This document shows, one piece after another, positions 16,840 to 26,369 of a DNA stretch of 38,284 bases; positions within the stretch are counted from its first letter, which is position 1, and every line of letters begins with the position of its first letter. The DNA is from Gammaproteobacteria bacterium. GTDB taxonomy: Bacteria > Pseudomonadota > Gammaproteobacteria > S012-40. Under the pieces are notes generated by a model. It saw nothing but the letters and a program-made list of their open reading frames with translations, ran no database searches and was not told the DNA's origin. Both the position numbers and the translations under genes were made by a program. The DNA lies in contig JAOUHV010000027.1 in the NCBI GenBank assembly GCA_029884425.1, positions 1 through 38,284 of the forward strand. The letters run 5' to 3'.

Positions 16840-18766
16840 TACCGGCGGTACCTTTACCGATTTTGTGCTGCTGGACCAGGATGGATTGCGGGTGCATAAG
16901 GTCTTGTCCACGCCGCAGGCACCCGAGCATGCGATTTTGCAGGGCATAGCCGAGCTGGGGCTGGATTTGAATGATCTGCAAATTGTCCATGGCTCAACGG
17001 TGGCGACCAATGCGGTTTTAGAGCGCAAGGGCGTGCGCACCGCCTATCTGACTAATCTGGGTTTGGAAGATGTGCTCAGCATTGGTCGTCAGGCCCGCGC
17101 CGAGCTCTACCAGCTTCAGTCCCGGGAGACTTCGCCACCAGTTCTGGCCGAATTGTGCCTGGGTGTGCGTGGTCGCCTGTCGGCTCAGGGTGAGTGGCTG
17201 GATCAGCCGGACGAGGCAGAGCTGCAGGCGCTGCGCGAACAGTTGCGGGCGCTTAATCCTCAGGCAGTGGCGATCAATTTGTTGTTCTCTTTTTTGGACA
17301 ATCGCGTCGAGCAGCAGTTGCGGCAATGGATGCCCGAGGGCGTGTTCGTTTGCCTGTCATCGGATATTTTGCCGGAATACAAAGAATACGAGCGCGGTAT
17401 CAGCACCTGGCTGAATGCCTACGTCGGGCCGCTGGTGCAGGGCTATTTGCAGCGTTTGCAGTCGGCGGTGTCACCTGCGCCACTGACGGTGATGCAAAGT
17501 TCCGGAGGCACTATGACGGCGGATCATGCCGGCCGGCGTGCGGTGCACATGTTGTTGTCGGGACCTGCCGGTGGTTTGCAGGCGGCGAGTTACATGGGCC
17601 GACTGGCGGGATGCGAGCGACTGCTTACTTTTGACATGGGCGGTACGTCGACAGATGTTGCTCTGCTGGATGGTGAGGTTCGCCTGACCAGTGAAGGGCA
17701 GATTGCAGGCTACCCGGTGGCGGTGCCCATGGTGGACATGCATACCATCGGTGCCGGCGGTGGTTCCATTGCCTACATTGACGAAGGCGGGATGTTACAA
17801 GTGGGGCCGGAATCCGCCGGTGCCCTGCCGGGGCCGGTTTGTTATGGCCGTGGCGGCACAAGGCCGACGGTGACCGATGCCAATCTGGTGTTGGGGCGGT
17901 TGCAGCCCGAGGCATTTTCCTCCGGCGGGATGGTGCTGGATGTGGCCGCTGCGCGGGCATCCATGGCGCCGCTGGCAGCGCAGCTGGGTTTAAGCATTGA
18001 GCAGTTGGCGCAAGGAATTGTACAGATTGCCAACGAGCACATGGCGCAGGCGCTGCGGGTGATTTCGGTGCAGCGTGGCGTTGATCCCAGCGCGTTTCAG
18101 TTGATGTGTTTTGGCGGGGCTGGCGGCGTACATGTGTGCGCGCTGGCCGATGCCCTGGGGATGCGTCAGGCTATCGTGCCCATGCATGCAGGGGTATTAT
18201 CGGCGCTGGGAATGCTGGTGGCTCCGCGTTCTCGGCAGTTGTCGCGAACGGTGGGTGGCTTGCTGCGGGACGCCTCGGCGGAGGGGCTGCAGCAGGTGAT
18301 AGAAACCCTGGCCGAGCAGGGTGAGGCGGAGCTGGTTGCCGAGGGCGTGACGCCTTGCCAGATGCAGGGACAGATCTCGCTGGACTTGCGTTATCGCGGA
18401 CAATCTTACACCCTGAACGTCCCTTGGCAGGATTTGGCGACGAGTGAGCAGGCGTTTCATCAGGCCCATCTGCAGCGCTATGGATACCAGTTGGAGCATG
18501 ACATTGAGCTGGTGAATGTCAGGCTGCGGATGAGCGGTCCCATGCCGTCGTTGGCTCTGCCCCGGCACTTGTCGACACCTGCATCGGCGGCCAACTGGCC
18601 GATGGATGGTTGGCCTGAGGCAAAAATCATTGCCAGACAATCGGTTAGTGCTGACGACTGGCTGTCTGGGCCGTTGCTGATTACCGAGCCGATAGCGACA
18701 ACCCTGGTGGCTCCCGGCTGGAAATGCCAAGTCGATCAATGGGGAAATTTGCGGCTAAGCCGATAA
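16823..18766 (+). CDS. Hydantoinase/oxoprolinase-family protein, HyuA-type
   Basis: The 647-residue protein has the two actin-like ATPase motifs of the HyuA family: N-terminal LLGIDTGGTFTDFVLL and, mid-protein, LLTFDMGGTSTDVALLDG. It also has the family signatures VHGSTVATNAVLERKG and LSGPAGGLQAASYMG. HyuA proteins open cyclic amides such as hydantoins or 5-oxoproline using ATP, or form part of acetone carboxylase. Most act with a HyuB subunit, which is not encoded here. I chose the ATG at 16823 because homology begins there; upstream in-frame codons would lie inside the cyclase gene. The substrate is unknown. Confidence 0.88.
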   Translation: MLLGIDTGGTFTDFVLLDQDGLRVHKVLSTPQAPEHAILQGIAELGLDLNDLQIVHGSTVATNAVLERKGVRTAYLTNLGLEDVLSIGRQARAELYQLQSRETSPPVLAELCLGVRGRLSAQGEWLDQPDEAELQALREQLRALNPQAVAINLLFSFLDNRVEQQLRQWMPEGVFVCLSSDILPEYKEYERGISTWLNAYVGPLVQGYLQRLQSAVSPAPLTVMQSSGGTMTADHAGRRAVHMLLSGPAGGLQAASYMGRLAGCERLLTFDMGGTSTDVALLDGEVRLTSEGQIAGYPVAVPMVDMHTIGAGGGSIAYIDEGGMLQVGPESAGALPGPVCYGRGGTRPTVTDANLVLGRLQPEAFSSGGMVLDVAAARASMAPLAAQLGLSIEQLAQGIVQIANEHMAQALRVISVQRGVDPSAFQLMCFGGAGGVHVCALADALGMRQAIVPMHAGVLSALGMLVAPRSRQLSRTVGGLLRDASAEGLQQVIETLAEQGEAELVAEGVTPCQMQGQISLDLRYRGQSYTLNVPWQDLATSEQAFHQAHLQRYGYQLEHDIELVNVRLRMSGPMPSLALPRHLSTPASAANWPMDGWPEAKIIARQSVSADDWLSGPLLITEPIATTLVAPGWKCQVDQWGNLRLSR

Positions 18767-18800
18767 CAAAACATTGGAGTATCCTCGTTTGGAGTGTGTG

Positions 18801-20282
18801 ATGCGGGCGTTTGGTCGGTGGCCATGGGGTGTGTTGGCACTGGTACTGGTGTTGGCCGGGTGCAGTGGCCAGAAAAGTGTGACGAACCTCAACAATACCT
18901 TCAATTTTCGTAGCAATGCCTATATGGCGGCGTTCCAGGATGGCAACGAGCCCTGGGAGTTGTCGTTTACGTTAAACGAAAAAAACCTCATTAATCAGCG
19001 TAACTATACCCTGAGTAATCCCGACGGCCAGTACGCGGTGATGTACGTTTGCCCCTCGCAGTTTAAAGGTCGAAACCACGAAGTGTATCTTTACATGTTG
19101 ACCAATGCCGAGATGCGGGTGAGCAGTCACTTTTGCCGCGTTGCTGCGGCAGATCGTCAGCAGTTTAATGTGAGTGGTGCGGTGTTCAAAGCCTGGAACA
19201 ATTTGCCACCGGGCAGTGACGAGCTGGCGCAGCAAATGGCGGTGGTGGCGTTGTCGCGCGACGTTAACATGCGTGCCTACGAGGGATATGCGGCCGCAGT
19301 GTTTGGTTCCACGCACGACATACTCGCCTACCTCGGGCCGTTATTGCCGGACAATAGTGTTCAGCCGCTTTTTTACTATCGCTCACAGCCGACGTTTGGC
19401 AGCAAGGTTAATGAGTTCACTATCGATTTCAACGCCAAGGCATCGCAGGTTATACCCAAAATTGTGGTTTCGGCCGTGGGAATGACGCCGGCGACGGTGA
19501 GCATCCAGGGTGAAACCGGTAACGAAATCCTGAGTTCGGTATTTGGCTTTGGCAGTGCCGAGGAAACTTTCTTGCCCATTGTGACCAGCAACGCCAAAAG
19601 TTTTAACGTCACCGGGGTGCCGCCGGGATTTTTTACCACCAAGGATAATGGCCAACCTGCCAAGGAAGGGCATGAGTTGCACGTGAAGGCGATCGATAAA
19701 ACCACCAAGAGTGAGCGTGCGGTGGTGGCGTTTTTTGATCAGCCCACTGACCTGACAGTGGACCTTCCTTCACTGCCAACGGGGGCGCTGGGTTTGGCGG
19801 CCAGTGATCTTGTCAGAAAAGTGACCGATAATCAGGAAATTAAAATTCGCAAATTTGAGATTGATTTGCCGGCATATAGTGATTCGTCATATGGCACTGC
19901 ATCACTGTATCAACTGGATTTGCGCGGTCGTTCGTCTTATAGCGGACCTGCGCGCATTCAGTGGCCGGCGGATTCCAACCCGCCGGTGTATGTGATTGTA
20001 CCGACAGAGCTGGAATGGCACGTCTATGTCAGTCGTGGCTGGTTAAAGGCGCATGGCTCGAACAAGATTCAGTTGCCGGATTTTTCCTCGCTCACTGGCT
20101 GGGACTTTGACTGGGATTACATGGGCGGCAGTCAGGGCAAGGTTGCTTTGGATATTTACGCCTCGGAACAGCCTGCCGGAATATTGTTGTCGCATTTGCA
20201 GAGTGGTGAGTACATCAACGGTACCAAATTCGGCAAGGTACAGCGCTTTGCCGAGTTGGTATCCGTCCCCTCCACGCCATGA
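18801..20282 (+). CDS. Predicted lipoprotein of unknown function
   Basis: A 493-residue protein whose N-terminus, ending VLALVLVLAGC, is a lipoprotein signal with the lipobox LAGC. It is therefore likely anchored in the envelope. I recognise no domain in the mature part, which is rich in beta-strand-like segments, Ser, Asn and aromatic residues. Two cysteines lie early in the mature protein (YVCPSQF and SHFC). Start is the ATG at 18801 with GGAG 6 bases upstream; an in-frame TTG at 18774 is less likely. It lies 34 bases after the HyuA-type gene and overlaps the TSUP gene by 4 bases (ATGA), so it is coupled to the exporter. Confidence 0.8.
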   Translation: MRAFGRWPWGVLALVLVLAGCSGQKSVTNLNNTFNFRSNAYMAAFQDGNEPWELSFTLNEKNLINQRNYTLSNPDGQYAVMYVCPSQFKGRNHEVYLYMLTNAEMRVSSHFCRVAAADRQQFNVSGAVFKAWNNLPPGSDELAQQMAVVALSRDVNMRAYEGYAAAVFGSTHDILAYLGPLLPDNSVQPLFYYRSQPTFGSKVNEFTIDFNAKASQVIPKIVVSAVGMTPATVSIQGETGNEILSSVFGFGSAEETFLPIVTSNAKSFNVTGVPPGFFTTKDNGQPAKEGHELHVKAIDKTTKSERAVVAFFDQPTDLTVDLPSLPTGALGLAASDLVRKVTDNQEIKIRKFEIDLPAYSDSSYGTASLYQLDLRGRSSYSGPARIQWPADSNPPVYVIVPTELEWHVYVSRGWLKAHGSNKIQLPDFSSLTGWDFDWDYMGGSQGKVALDIYASEQPAGILLSHLQSGEYINGTKFGKVQRFAELVSVPSTP

Positions 20283-21073
20283 TCTGGGGGCTGTTGCTGC
20301 TCGCCGGGCTGCTTGCCGGTACCGTGGCGGGGTTGTTGGGTGTGGGGGGCGGCTTGATCACCGTGCCCATCATGGTCTGGCTGTTGCCGCAGCTGGGCGT
20401 TCCTGCTGAACAAGTCATGCACGTTGCCGTGGCCACGGCGCTGGCGATTATCATTCCCACGGCTATCGTTTCTGCACGCTCCCATCACCAGCGCGGCGCG
20501 GTGGACTGGTCCCTGTTTGCGCGTTTTACCCCTGGGTTGTTGCTGGGCGGCCTGTTGGCGGCTGCCATTGCTTCGCTGTTGCCGCGCTTCTGGATGCAGT
20601 TTCTGTTTGGCACCTTTCTGTTGCTGGTGGCGTTAAGCATGCTGCTGGGCGAGCCGCGCTTGGCCGGGCGTGCGCTGATTTCCAGACTGGAGCAGTTCAT
20701 CGTCGCCACCCTGATCGCCAGCTGGGCGGCGCTGGTGGGTACCGGCGGCGGTACGCTCACGGTGCCGTATCTCTACTGGCGTGGGGTGGCGTTGCGCACG
20801 GCGGTGGGTACGTCTGCTGCCTGCGGCTTGCCCATTGCGCTGGCGGGTATGCTGGGGTTTGTCTGGATTGGTCTGGGTGAAACAGCGGACGAGGCGTTTT
20901 TTGGCTATGTGCAGTGGCAGGTGGCTGGGCTGATGATGTTGGGCTCAGTGCTGGCGGCGCCCTGGGGGGCCAAGCTGGCGCACCAGTTACCGGTGCCGGT
21001 GCTGAAAAAAATCCTCGGTGGGGTGATGTTGCTGGTGGCAGGTCGGCTGCTGTGGGGACTGCAAACGCTGTAA
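20279..21073 (+). CDS. TSUP-family (TauE/SafE-like) membrane transporter
   Basis: A 264-residue protein of about eight membrane helices with the two family repeats: AGLLGVGGGLITVPIM near the N-terminus and ALVGTGGGTLTVPYLYW in the middle. Members export sulfite, sulfoacetate or related organosulfur anions, or have unknown substrates; none is provable here. The start codon overlaps the lipoprotein stop, so the two are made together. It is the last gene of the run that begins with the globin-coupled cyclase. Confidence 0.88.
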   Translation: MIWGLLLLAGLLAGTVAGLLGVGGGLITVPIMVWLLPQLGVPAEQVMHVAVATALAIIIPTAIVSARSHHQRGAVDWSLFARFTPGLLLGGLLAAAIASLLPRFWMQFLFGTFLLLVALSMLLGEPRLAGRALISRLEQFIVATLIASWAALVGTGGGTLTVPYLYWRGVALRTAVGTSAACGLPIALAGMLGFVWIGLGETADEAFFGYVQWQVAGLMMLGSVLAAPWGAKLAHQLPVPVLKKILGGVMLLVAGRLLWGLQTL

Positions 21074-21103
21074 ATCCTGAGTGAATATCTGTGTTATTTC
21101 TTC

Positions 21104-21112
21104 TGGTATAAT
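21104..21112 (+). promoter_or_regulatory. Extended -10 promoter of ygiQ
   Basis: TGGTATAAT contains a perfect TATAAT (21107-21112) preceded by a TG pair, an extended -10 element. No good -35 box is seen, which such promoters tolerate. Transcription would start near 21119, about 23 bases before the ygiQ ATG. Confidence 0.6.
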
Positions 21113-21141
21113 AGCCGGCAGATTTCTTTGAAGGCCGTGCC

Positions 21142-23127
21142 ATGAAACCCGCTCCCTCGATTTTTTCCTACCGTCCTTATTGGGCTAAACGCTTTGGCGC
21201 GGCCAAGGAACTGCCGACCAGTCGAGCGGAAATGGAGGCCATGGGCTGGGATAGCTGCGACATCATCCTGGTGACCGGCGACGCCTATGTCGACCACCCC
21301 AGCTTTGGCATGGCGGTGATTGGCCGCGTGCTGGAGGCGCAGGGCTTTCGCGTTGGCATTATCGCCCAGCCTGACTGGCAGTCCGAGGCCGACTTCCAGC
21401 GCCTGGGCCGTCCCAACCTGTTCTTCGGCGTCACCGCCGGCAACATGGATTCGATGATTAACCGCTACACCGCCGACAAAAAAATCCGTCGTGACGATGC
21501 CTATACCCCGGCGGGTGAGGGCGGCAAACGTCCGGATTATTCGGTCACGGTGTACGCCCAGCGCTGCCGTCAGGCTTACAAGGGCGTGCCGGTGGTGATT
21601 GGTGGTATCGAAGCCAGCCTGCGTCGCATTGCCCATTATGACTACTGGTCGGATACGGTGAAGCGTTCGGTGTTGCTGGATTCCAAGGCCGACCTGCTGG
21701 TGTACGGCAATGGCGAGCGGCAGGTGGTGGAGATTGCCCACCGGCTGGCCAAGGGCGATGACATCAAAACCCTGACCGATATTCGCGGCACAGCCTACGC
21801 CATCAATGACATTCCTGACGGCTGGTATGAACTGGATTCGCGCCAGCTGGATACACCCGGCGAAGTGATTGTGCACGGCAATCCCTACGATTACGATGCC
21901 TCTGCGCACAGTGACTGCAAAACGGCGCAGGACAAAAGTGGTACCGTCATTCAGTTTGTGCCGCGCAAACAATTGAAACTGGAGCGTGATCACACTGTGA
22001 TTCGCCTGCCGGATTTTGAAACGGTCAAAGCCAACGATGTCATGTATGCCCACGCTTCACGGGTGATGCATCTGGAGACCAATCCCGGCAATGCGCGGGC
22101 GCTGGTGCAGCGTCATGGCAATCGTCAGGTGTGGATTAATCCGCCGCCGATTCCGCTGACGACCAAAGAACTGGACGGCGTGTTCGAACTGCCCTATACC
22201 CGTCAGCCCTACAGCGGTTACGGCGGCAAAAACATTCCCGCCTACGAGATGATCCGATTCTCGATTAACATCATGCGTGGCTGTTTTGGTGGCTGTACGT
22301 TTTGCTCTATCACCGAGCACGAAGGGCGGATTATTCAAAATCGCTCGGAAAATTCCATCATCAAGGAAATCGAAACCATTCGTGATACGGTGCCCGGATT
22401 TACCGGCCACATTTCCGATCTGGGTGGGCCGACCGCCAACATGTATCGCCTCGCCTGCAAGAGCAAGGAAATCGAGGCTGCCTGTCGCAAACCCGCCTGT
22501 GTGTATCCCGATATCTGCCAGAATTTGAACACCGATCATTCGGCGCTGATTTCGTTGTATCGTCGCGCGCGCGAACTCAAGGGCATTAAAAAAATCTTCA
22601 TCGCCTCGGGGTTGCGTTACGACCTGGCAGTGAAGTCGCCGGCCTACGTGAAGGAATTGGTGACGCACCATGTGGGTGGCTATCTGAAAATTGCGCCGGA
22701 GCACACCGAGCAGGGGCCGCTGTCGAAAATGATGAAGCCCGGCATCGGTACCTATGATCGTTTCAAGGAAATGTTCGACAAGTTTTCCAAAGAGGCTGGC
22801 AAGGAACAGTACCTGATTCCCTACTTTATCGCCGCGCATCCAGGTACCAGCGACGAAGACATGATGAATCTGGCGATCTGGCTGAAGCACAACGGTTTTC
22901 GTGCAGACCAGGTGCAAACGTTTTTGCCCTCACCCATGGCCAGTGCGTCGGCGATGTACCACACGGGCATCAACACGCTGAAAAAAGTGGCACAGGACAG
23001 CGAACGTGTCGCCACGGTAAAGGGCTTGAAGCAGCGTCGTCTGCACAAGGCATTTTTGCGCTATCACGATCCGGAAAACTGGCCGTTGTTGCGCGAGGCG
23101 CTCAAGCAAATGGGCGCGCCGATTTGA
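21142..23127 (+). CDS. ygiQ: YgiQ-family radical SAM protein, probably truncated by a frameshift
   Basis: The 661-residue reading frame matches YgiQ (UPF0313) from its start, [14 protein letters not shown]. The radical SAM cluster motif CFGGCTFC has cysteines 381, 385 and 388, which hold a 4Fe-4S cluster that cleaves S-adenosylmethionine. The reaction catalysed is unknown. The frame ends [10 protein letters not shown]-stop, but the next bases in the -1 frame read [19 protein letters not shown], the expected continuation of YgiQ. Inserting one base near 23113-23116 would turn MGAPI-stop into [10 protein letters not shown] and give about 733 residues, close to the 739 I recall for E. coli YgiQ. 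No slippery sequence is present, so a mutation or sequencing error is likelier than programmed frameshifting. Confidence 0.9.
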   Translation: MKPAPSIFSYRPYWAKRFGAAKELPTSRAEMEAMGWDSCDIILVTGDAYVDHPSFGMAVIGRVLEAQGFRVGIIAQPDWQSEADFQRLGRPNLFFGVTAGNMDSMINRYTADKKIRRDDAYTPAGEGGKRPDYSVTVYAQRCRQAYKGVPVVIGGIEASLRRIAHYDYWSDTVKRSVLLDSKADLLVYGNGERQVVEIAHRLAKGDDIKTLTDIRGTAYAINDIPDGWYELDSRQLDTPGEVIVHGNPYDYDASAHSDCKTAQDKSGTVIQFVPRKQLKLERDHTVIRLPDFETVKANDVMYAHASRVMHLETNPGNARALVQRHGNRQVWINPPPIPLTTKELDGVFELPYTRQPYSGYGGKNIPAYEMIRFSINIMRGCFGGCTFCSITEHEGRIIQNRSENSIIKEIETIRDTVPGFTGHISDLGGPTANMYRLACKSKEIEAACRKPACVYPDICQNLNTDHSALISLYRRARELKGIKKIFIASGLRYDLAVKSPAYVKELVTHHVGGYLKIAPEHTEQGPLSKMMKPGIGTYDRFKEMFDKFSKEAGKEQYLIPYFIAAHPGTSDEDMMNLAIWLKHNGFRADQVQTFLPSPMASASAMYHTGINTLKKVAQDSERVATVKGLKQRRLHKAFLRYHDPENWPLLREALKQMGAPI

Positions 23128-23342
23128 TTGGTAACGGCAAAAAGCATTTGATTCCCAGCTTCCAGCCGGCGGGTACCGCAGGTCGGCCATCCAAAGAAGA
23201 ATTGATTGCCCAAGGCAAGACCAAGTCGAAAAAGAAAACGGCCACCCCAGCAGGGCAGCCGTTTAAAACTCAGCACACCGGTTTGCCAAAGACGCCGCAC
23301 CTGAAGAAAAAGAGCGGCGCCCCCGGCAAGCGGCGCAAGTGA
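23121..23342 (+). pseudogene. ygiQ: Detached C-terminal tail of YgiQ in the -1 frame
   Basis: Seventy-three codons from 23121 to the stop at 23340-23342 encode [16 protein letters not shown] and then a Lys-, Pro- and Gly-rich basic tail ending SGAPGKRRK. This is the normal extreme C-terminus of YgiQ. There is no ribosome-binding site or good start codon, so it should not be read as a separate gene. The radical SAM core is upstream of the break, and proteins lacking the tail might still work. Confidence 0.75.
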
Positions 23343-24788
23343 TTACATCAAATCCGCGTTCAGCAGGAAGTGAACCCAGATGCTGGCGGCATAACCCAGC
23401 GCAACCGCCCAGCTCCATTTGAGGTGGGCGAAGAAGGTGTAAATGCCGCGCGCCTGGCCCATCAGTGCCACGCCAGCGGCTGAACCAATCGACAGCAACG
23501 AACCACCCACACCTGCAGTTAGCGTTACCAGTAGCCACTGGCCGTCAGACATGGTTGGATTCATGGTTAATACCGCGAACATTACCGGAATGTTATCAAC
23601 GACGGCTGATAGCAGACCGATCAGAATATTGGCCCAGGTCGGGCCCAAGTCCACGTAGATGGCTTCGGACAGCATCGCCAGATAGCCGATGGTGCCCAAA
23701 CCGCCCACGCACAGAATCACACCATAGAAAAACATCAGCGTGTCCCATTCGGCGCGTTTGATACTGACAAAAATATCAAACGGTTTTTGCCGCAGTTTGT
23801 AGTGTTTTTCCAGGAGTGCCGAACCGTTATCATCCAGACCCAGCAATTCCGGGCCGGCGGGACGGAAGTTTTGTCGATCAACACGCTTCATCTGGTAGCC
23901 ATACAGTTTGAGCAAGCCCAGGCCGGTCATCATGCCCAATACGGGCGGTAGATGCAGGTAGTTGTGGCAACTAACCGCCAGGGCAATGGTGGCAAAAAAC
24001 AGTGCCAGCACGACGAAGCCACCGTATTTGACATCAACTTTTTCACCGATGGCTTGCGGTTTGTCCTTGGTCACGGCAAACGACATGATCAGCGCCGGTA
24101 CAAACCAGTTCACCAGCGACGGGATGAACAGCGCAAAAAACTCCTCAAAACGCAGTACACCTTTTTGCCATACCATCAGCGTGGTGATGTCGCCAAACGG
24201 GCTGAAGGCGCCGCCGGCATTGGCTGCCACCACGATGTTGATACAGGCGACGGTAATAAACACGGCGTTGCCTGCCCCCACCGCAATGGCAACCGCAGCC
24301 ATCAGTAGAGCGGTGGTTAAATTGTCGGCAACCGGGGAAATAAAAAATGCCAGCAAGCCGGTCAGCCAAAAAATCGTGCGCAGTGAATAACCCGACGAAA
24401 TCAGCCAGGCGCGCAGGGCGGCGAACATGTTGCGTTCATCCAGGGTGTTGATGAAGGTCATGGCGGCTAACAGGAACAGCAGCAGTTCACCGTATTCCAT
24501 CAGATTGTGGCGCAATGCCTCACCGGCGGTATGGGTGTCACCGGCATTGGCATAGGCGATGCCGATCAAAATCCAGATAATACCGGCGGCAATAATGACC
24601 GGTTTGGATTTGCGCAAATGTAAAAACTCTTCGCCAATGACCAGCGCATACGCCAGTGAAAAGACGATCAGCGCAATGATACCGTACGTGGTTGCGGTGA
24701 GATCGAGTGTTTCACCGCCGCCAGAGGCGAGTGCATTGATTGGTGTCAGCGCGGCCAATGTTGCCAGAAACAGGCTGAGTGGTTTCAT
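23343..24788 (-). CDS. nhaD: Na+/H+ antiporter NhaD
   Basis: The 481-residue membrane protein belongs to the NhaD branch of the ion-transporter superfamily: about 12 helices, PVADNLTTALLMAAVAIAVG, INIVVAANAGGAFSPFGDITTLM and VVDNIPVMFAVLTM. NhaD exchanges sodium or lithium for protons and is typical of marine, halophilic and alkaliphilic bacteria. I chose the ATG at 24788, which gives a signal-like start (MKPLSLFLATLAALTPINALA) and has AGGAAA about 10 bases upstream. An in-frame ATG at 24920 would add 44 residues unlike the family. The stop abuts the end of the ygiQ tail with no gap. Confidence 0.93.
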   Translation of the reverse strand: MKPLSLFLATLAALTPINALASGGGETLDLTATTYGIIALIVFSLAYALVIGEEFLHLRKSKPVIIAAGIIWILIGIAYANAGDTHTAGEALRHNLMEYGELLLFLLAAMTFINTLDERNMFAALRAWLISSGYSLRTIFWLTGLLAFFISPVADNLTTALLMAAVAIAVGAGNAVFITVACINIVVAANAGGAFSPFGDITTLMVWQKGVLRFEEFFALFIPSLVNWFVPALIMSFAVTKDKPQAIGEKVDVKYGGFVVLALFFATIALAVSCHNYLHLPPVLGMMTGLGLLKLYGYQMKRVDRQNFRPAGPELLGLDDNGSALLEKHYKLRQKPFDIFVSIKRAEWDTLMFFYGVILCVGGLGTIGYLAMLSEAIYVDLGPTWANILIGLLSAVVDNIPVMFAVLTMNPTMSDGQWLLVTLTAGVGGSLLSIGSAAGVALMGQARGIYTFFAHLKWSWAVALGYAASIWVHFLLNADLM

Positions 24789-24947
24789 ATGTGGAGATTT
24801 CCTGCGTTGTAGAAATGTTCTGCTATCCACGGTAATTGCGGATGAAGAATCTAATTGTTTGAGGCTTTTTGGGCTTGGGTTTACTGAAAAAATTGTCGTG
24901 AATTCTGCCATGTTTGGCATGACGAATCCAGAAAGGCGCGGAAAGCT

Positions 24948-24977
24948 GAAGTTCCGCAGGGTTGGCTGCGGAACTTC
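24948..24977 (-). terminator. Perfect 12-bp hairpin just after nhaA
   Basis: GAAGTTCCGCAG (24948-24959) and CTGCGGAACTTC (24966-24977) pair perfectly around a 6-base loop. On the minus strand it begins 12 bases after the nhaA stop and 159 bases before nhaD. No T-run follows directly, so it may be a weak terminator, an RNA-end stabiliser or a control point that reduces read-through into nhaD. Confidence 0.55.
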
Positions 24978-24989
24978 GATGGAGTTGGA

Positions 24990-26369
24990 TCAGGCTTTGG
25001 CCGGGCGAGGGCTGCCCACTTTGTACAGCCACAGATAGCCAGCCACGCCGGCCACAATGGAGCCAATCAGGATGCCGGTTTTGGCCATCAACAGATGTTC
25101 TGGCGAATTCGAGAACGCCAGTTCGGCGATGAAAATCGACATGGTAAAACCGACGCCGCCGAGCAGGCCCACGCCAATGACGTGCTTGAAATTGGCACCT
25201 TCTGGCAGCACGCCGATACCGAGTTTTATCGCCAGCCAGGTGGCGCCGGCAATGCCAAGCAATTTGCCCAGCACCAGACCCGCCATGACTCCCAGTGATA
25301 CGGGGGATGTCAGGGCTTCGCCCATGCTGTCAACGCTGATGGGAATGCCGGCGTTGGCCAGTGCAAAAATGGGGATAATCAGAAACGCCACCGGCATGTG
25401 CAGTGAGCGTTCCATTCGTTGCAGAGGCGAGGTGACCAGCGTAATGCCGTTGCTGAGCGAGCGCAGCACCGCGTTCTGGTTTTCGTTATTCATAATGTTT
25501 TGATTGGGAATCGTATGGGCATCAAAACGCAGAATCGATTGCTGGGCCAGGCGGCTGAATTCGGTCGGCGAAAACTTGGGGAGCGCGGGAATGGTCAGCG
25601 CGGTGAGTACCCCGGCAATAGTTGCATGCACGCCGGATTTGAGCATGAAAAACCACATTAAAATGCCAAAAATCACATAGGGAAGATAGCTGCGAACACC
25701 TCCCTGATTGAGCAAAACCAGCAGGCCGAAGATGGCGAACGCCATCATCAAATAGGTCAGGTCAAGGTTTTCGGTATAGAACATGGCGATAACGATAACT
25801 GCGCCAAGGTCATCGACAATGGCGAGCGCAATCAAGAATGTCAGCATGGATTTGGGAACGCGACTTCCCAGCAAGGTCATGATGCCTACCGCAAAGGCGA
25901 TGTCGGTGGCCATGGGAATGCCCCAGCCATCCACGGTATTGCCACCGGCGCTCAGGCTAAGATAAATCAACGCAGGAACCACCATGCCGCCAATGGCTGC
26001 AAAAATGGGTAGCGCGGCAGCGCGAGCATCAGAGAGCTCGCCGACCATGACTTCACGTTTGATTTCCAGTCCCACCAGGAAGAAGAAAATCGCCATCAAA
26101 CCATCGTTGATCCAGTGGTGTAATGACTTTTCCAGTTGCCAGCTGCCAAATCCAATGCCCACGGGGGCGTGCAAAATGTTTTGGTACAGCGGGGCCAGGG
26201 CGGTGTTGGCAACAACCAATGCCAAAACGGTGCAGGCCATAAGCAGAAGGCCACTCACACTTTCGTGATGAATGAACTCTTCGATAGGCGTCATTACTTT
26301 GTGAAAGACTTTTTCTAAGGCGCTGTTTTCCGGGGTGGGCAGCGAAAAATCCTTATTATCTGTAGACAT
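24990..26369 (-). CDS. nhaA: Na+/H+ antiporter NhaA
   Basis: The 459-residue protein is a clear NhaA, with the two key motifs: WGIPMATDIAFAVGI (Asp156) and ALAIVDDLGAVIVIA (Asp186 and Asp187, the pair that binds sodium and protons). FFFLVGLEIKREVMVGEL and LLGGVGFTMSIFIAELAF are also intact. NhaA swaps one sodium for two protons and matters most at high pH and salt. It is longer than the E. coli protein (388), with about 35 extra N-terminal residues and an insert near residues 290-325. The start has GGAG 7 bases upstream. nhaD lies downstream in the same direction. Confidence 0.95.
   Translation of the reverse strand: MSTDNKDFSLPTPENSALEKVFHKVMTPIEEFIHHESVSGLLLMACTVLALVVANTALAPLYQNILHAPVGIGFGSWQLEKSLHHWINDGLMAIFFFLVGLEIKREVMVGELSDARAAALPIFAAIGGMVVPALIYLSLSAGGNTVDGWGIPMATDIAFAVGIMTLLGSRVPKSMLTFLIALAIVDDLGAVIVIAMFYTENLDLTYLMMAFAIFGLLVLLNQGGVRSYLPYVIFGILMWFFMLKSGVHATIAGVLTALTIPALPKFSPTEFSRLAQQSILRFDAHTIPNQNIMNNENQNAVLRSLSNGITLVTSPLQRMERSLHMPVAFLIIPIFALANAGIPISVDSMGEALTSPVSLGVMAGLVLGKLLGIAGATWLAIKLGIGVLPEGANFKHVIGVGLLGGVGFTMSIFIAELAFSNSPEHLLMAKTGILIGSIVAGVAGYLWLYKVGSPRPAKA

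Noticed and set aside
16072-17040. Minus-strand open frame opposite the cyclase and HyuA genes
   Set aside because: Antisense to two well-supported genes, no ribosome-binding site, no recognisable domain.
21094-22917. Two long minus-strand open frames opposite ygiQ
   Set aside because: Low-complexity translations antisense to a conserved radical SAM gene.
23105-23130. Programmed -1 frameshift in ygiQ
   Set aside because: No X-XXY-YYZ slippery heptamer and no clear downstream pseudoknot; a simple one-base loss explains the sequence better.
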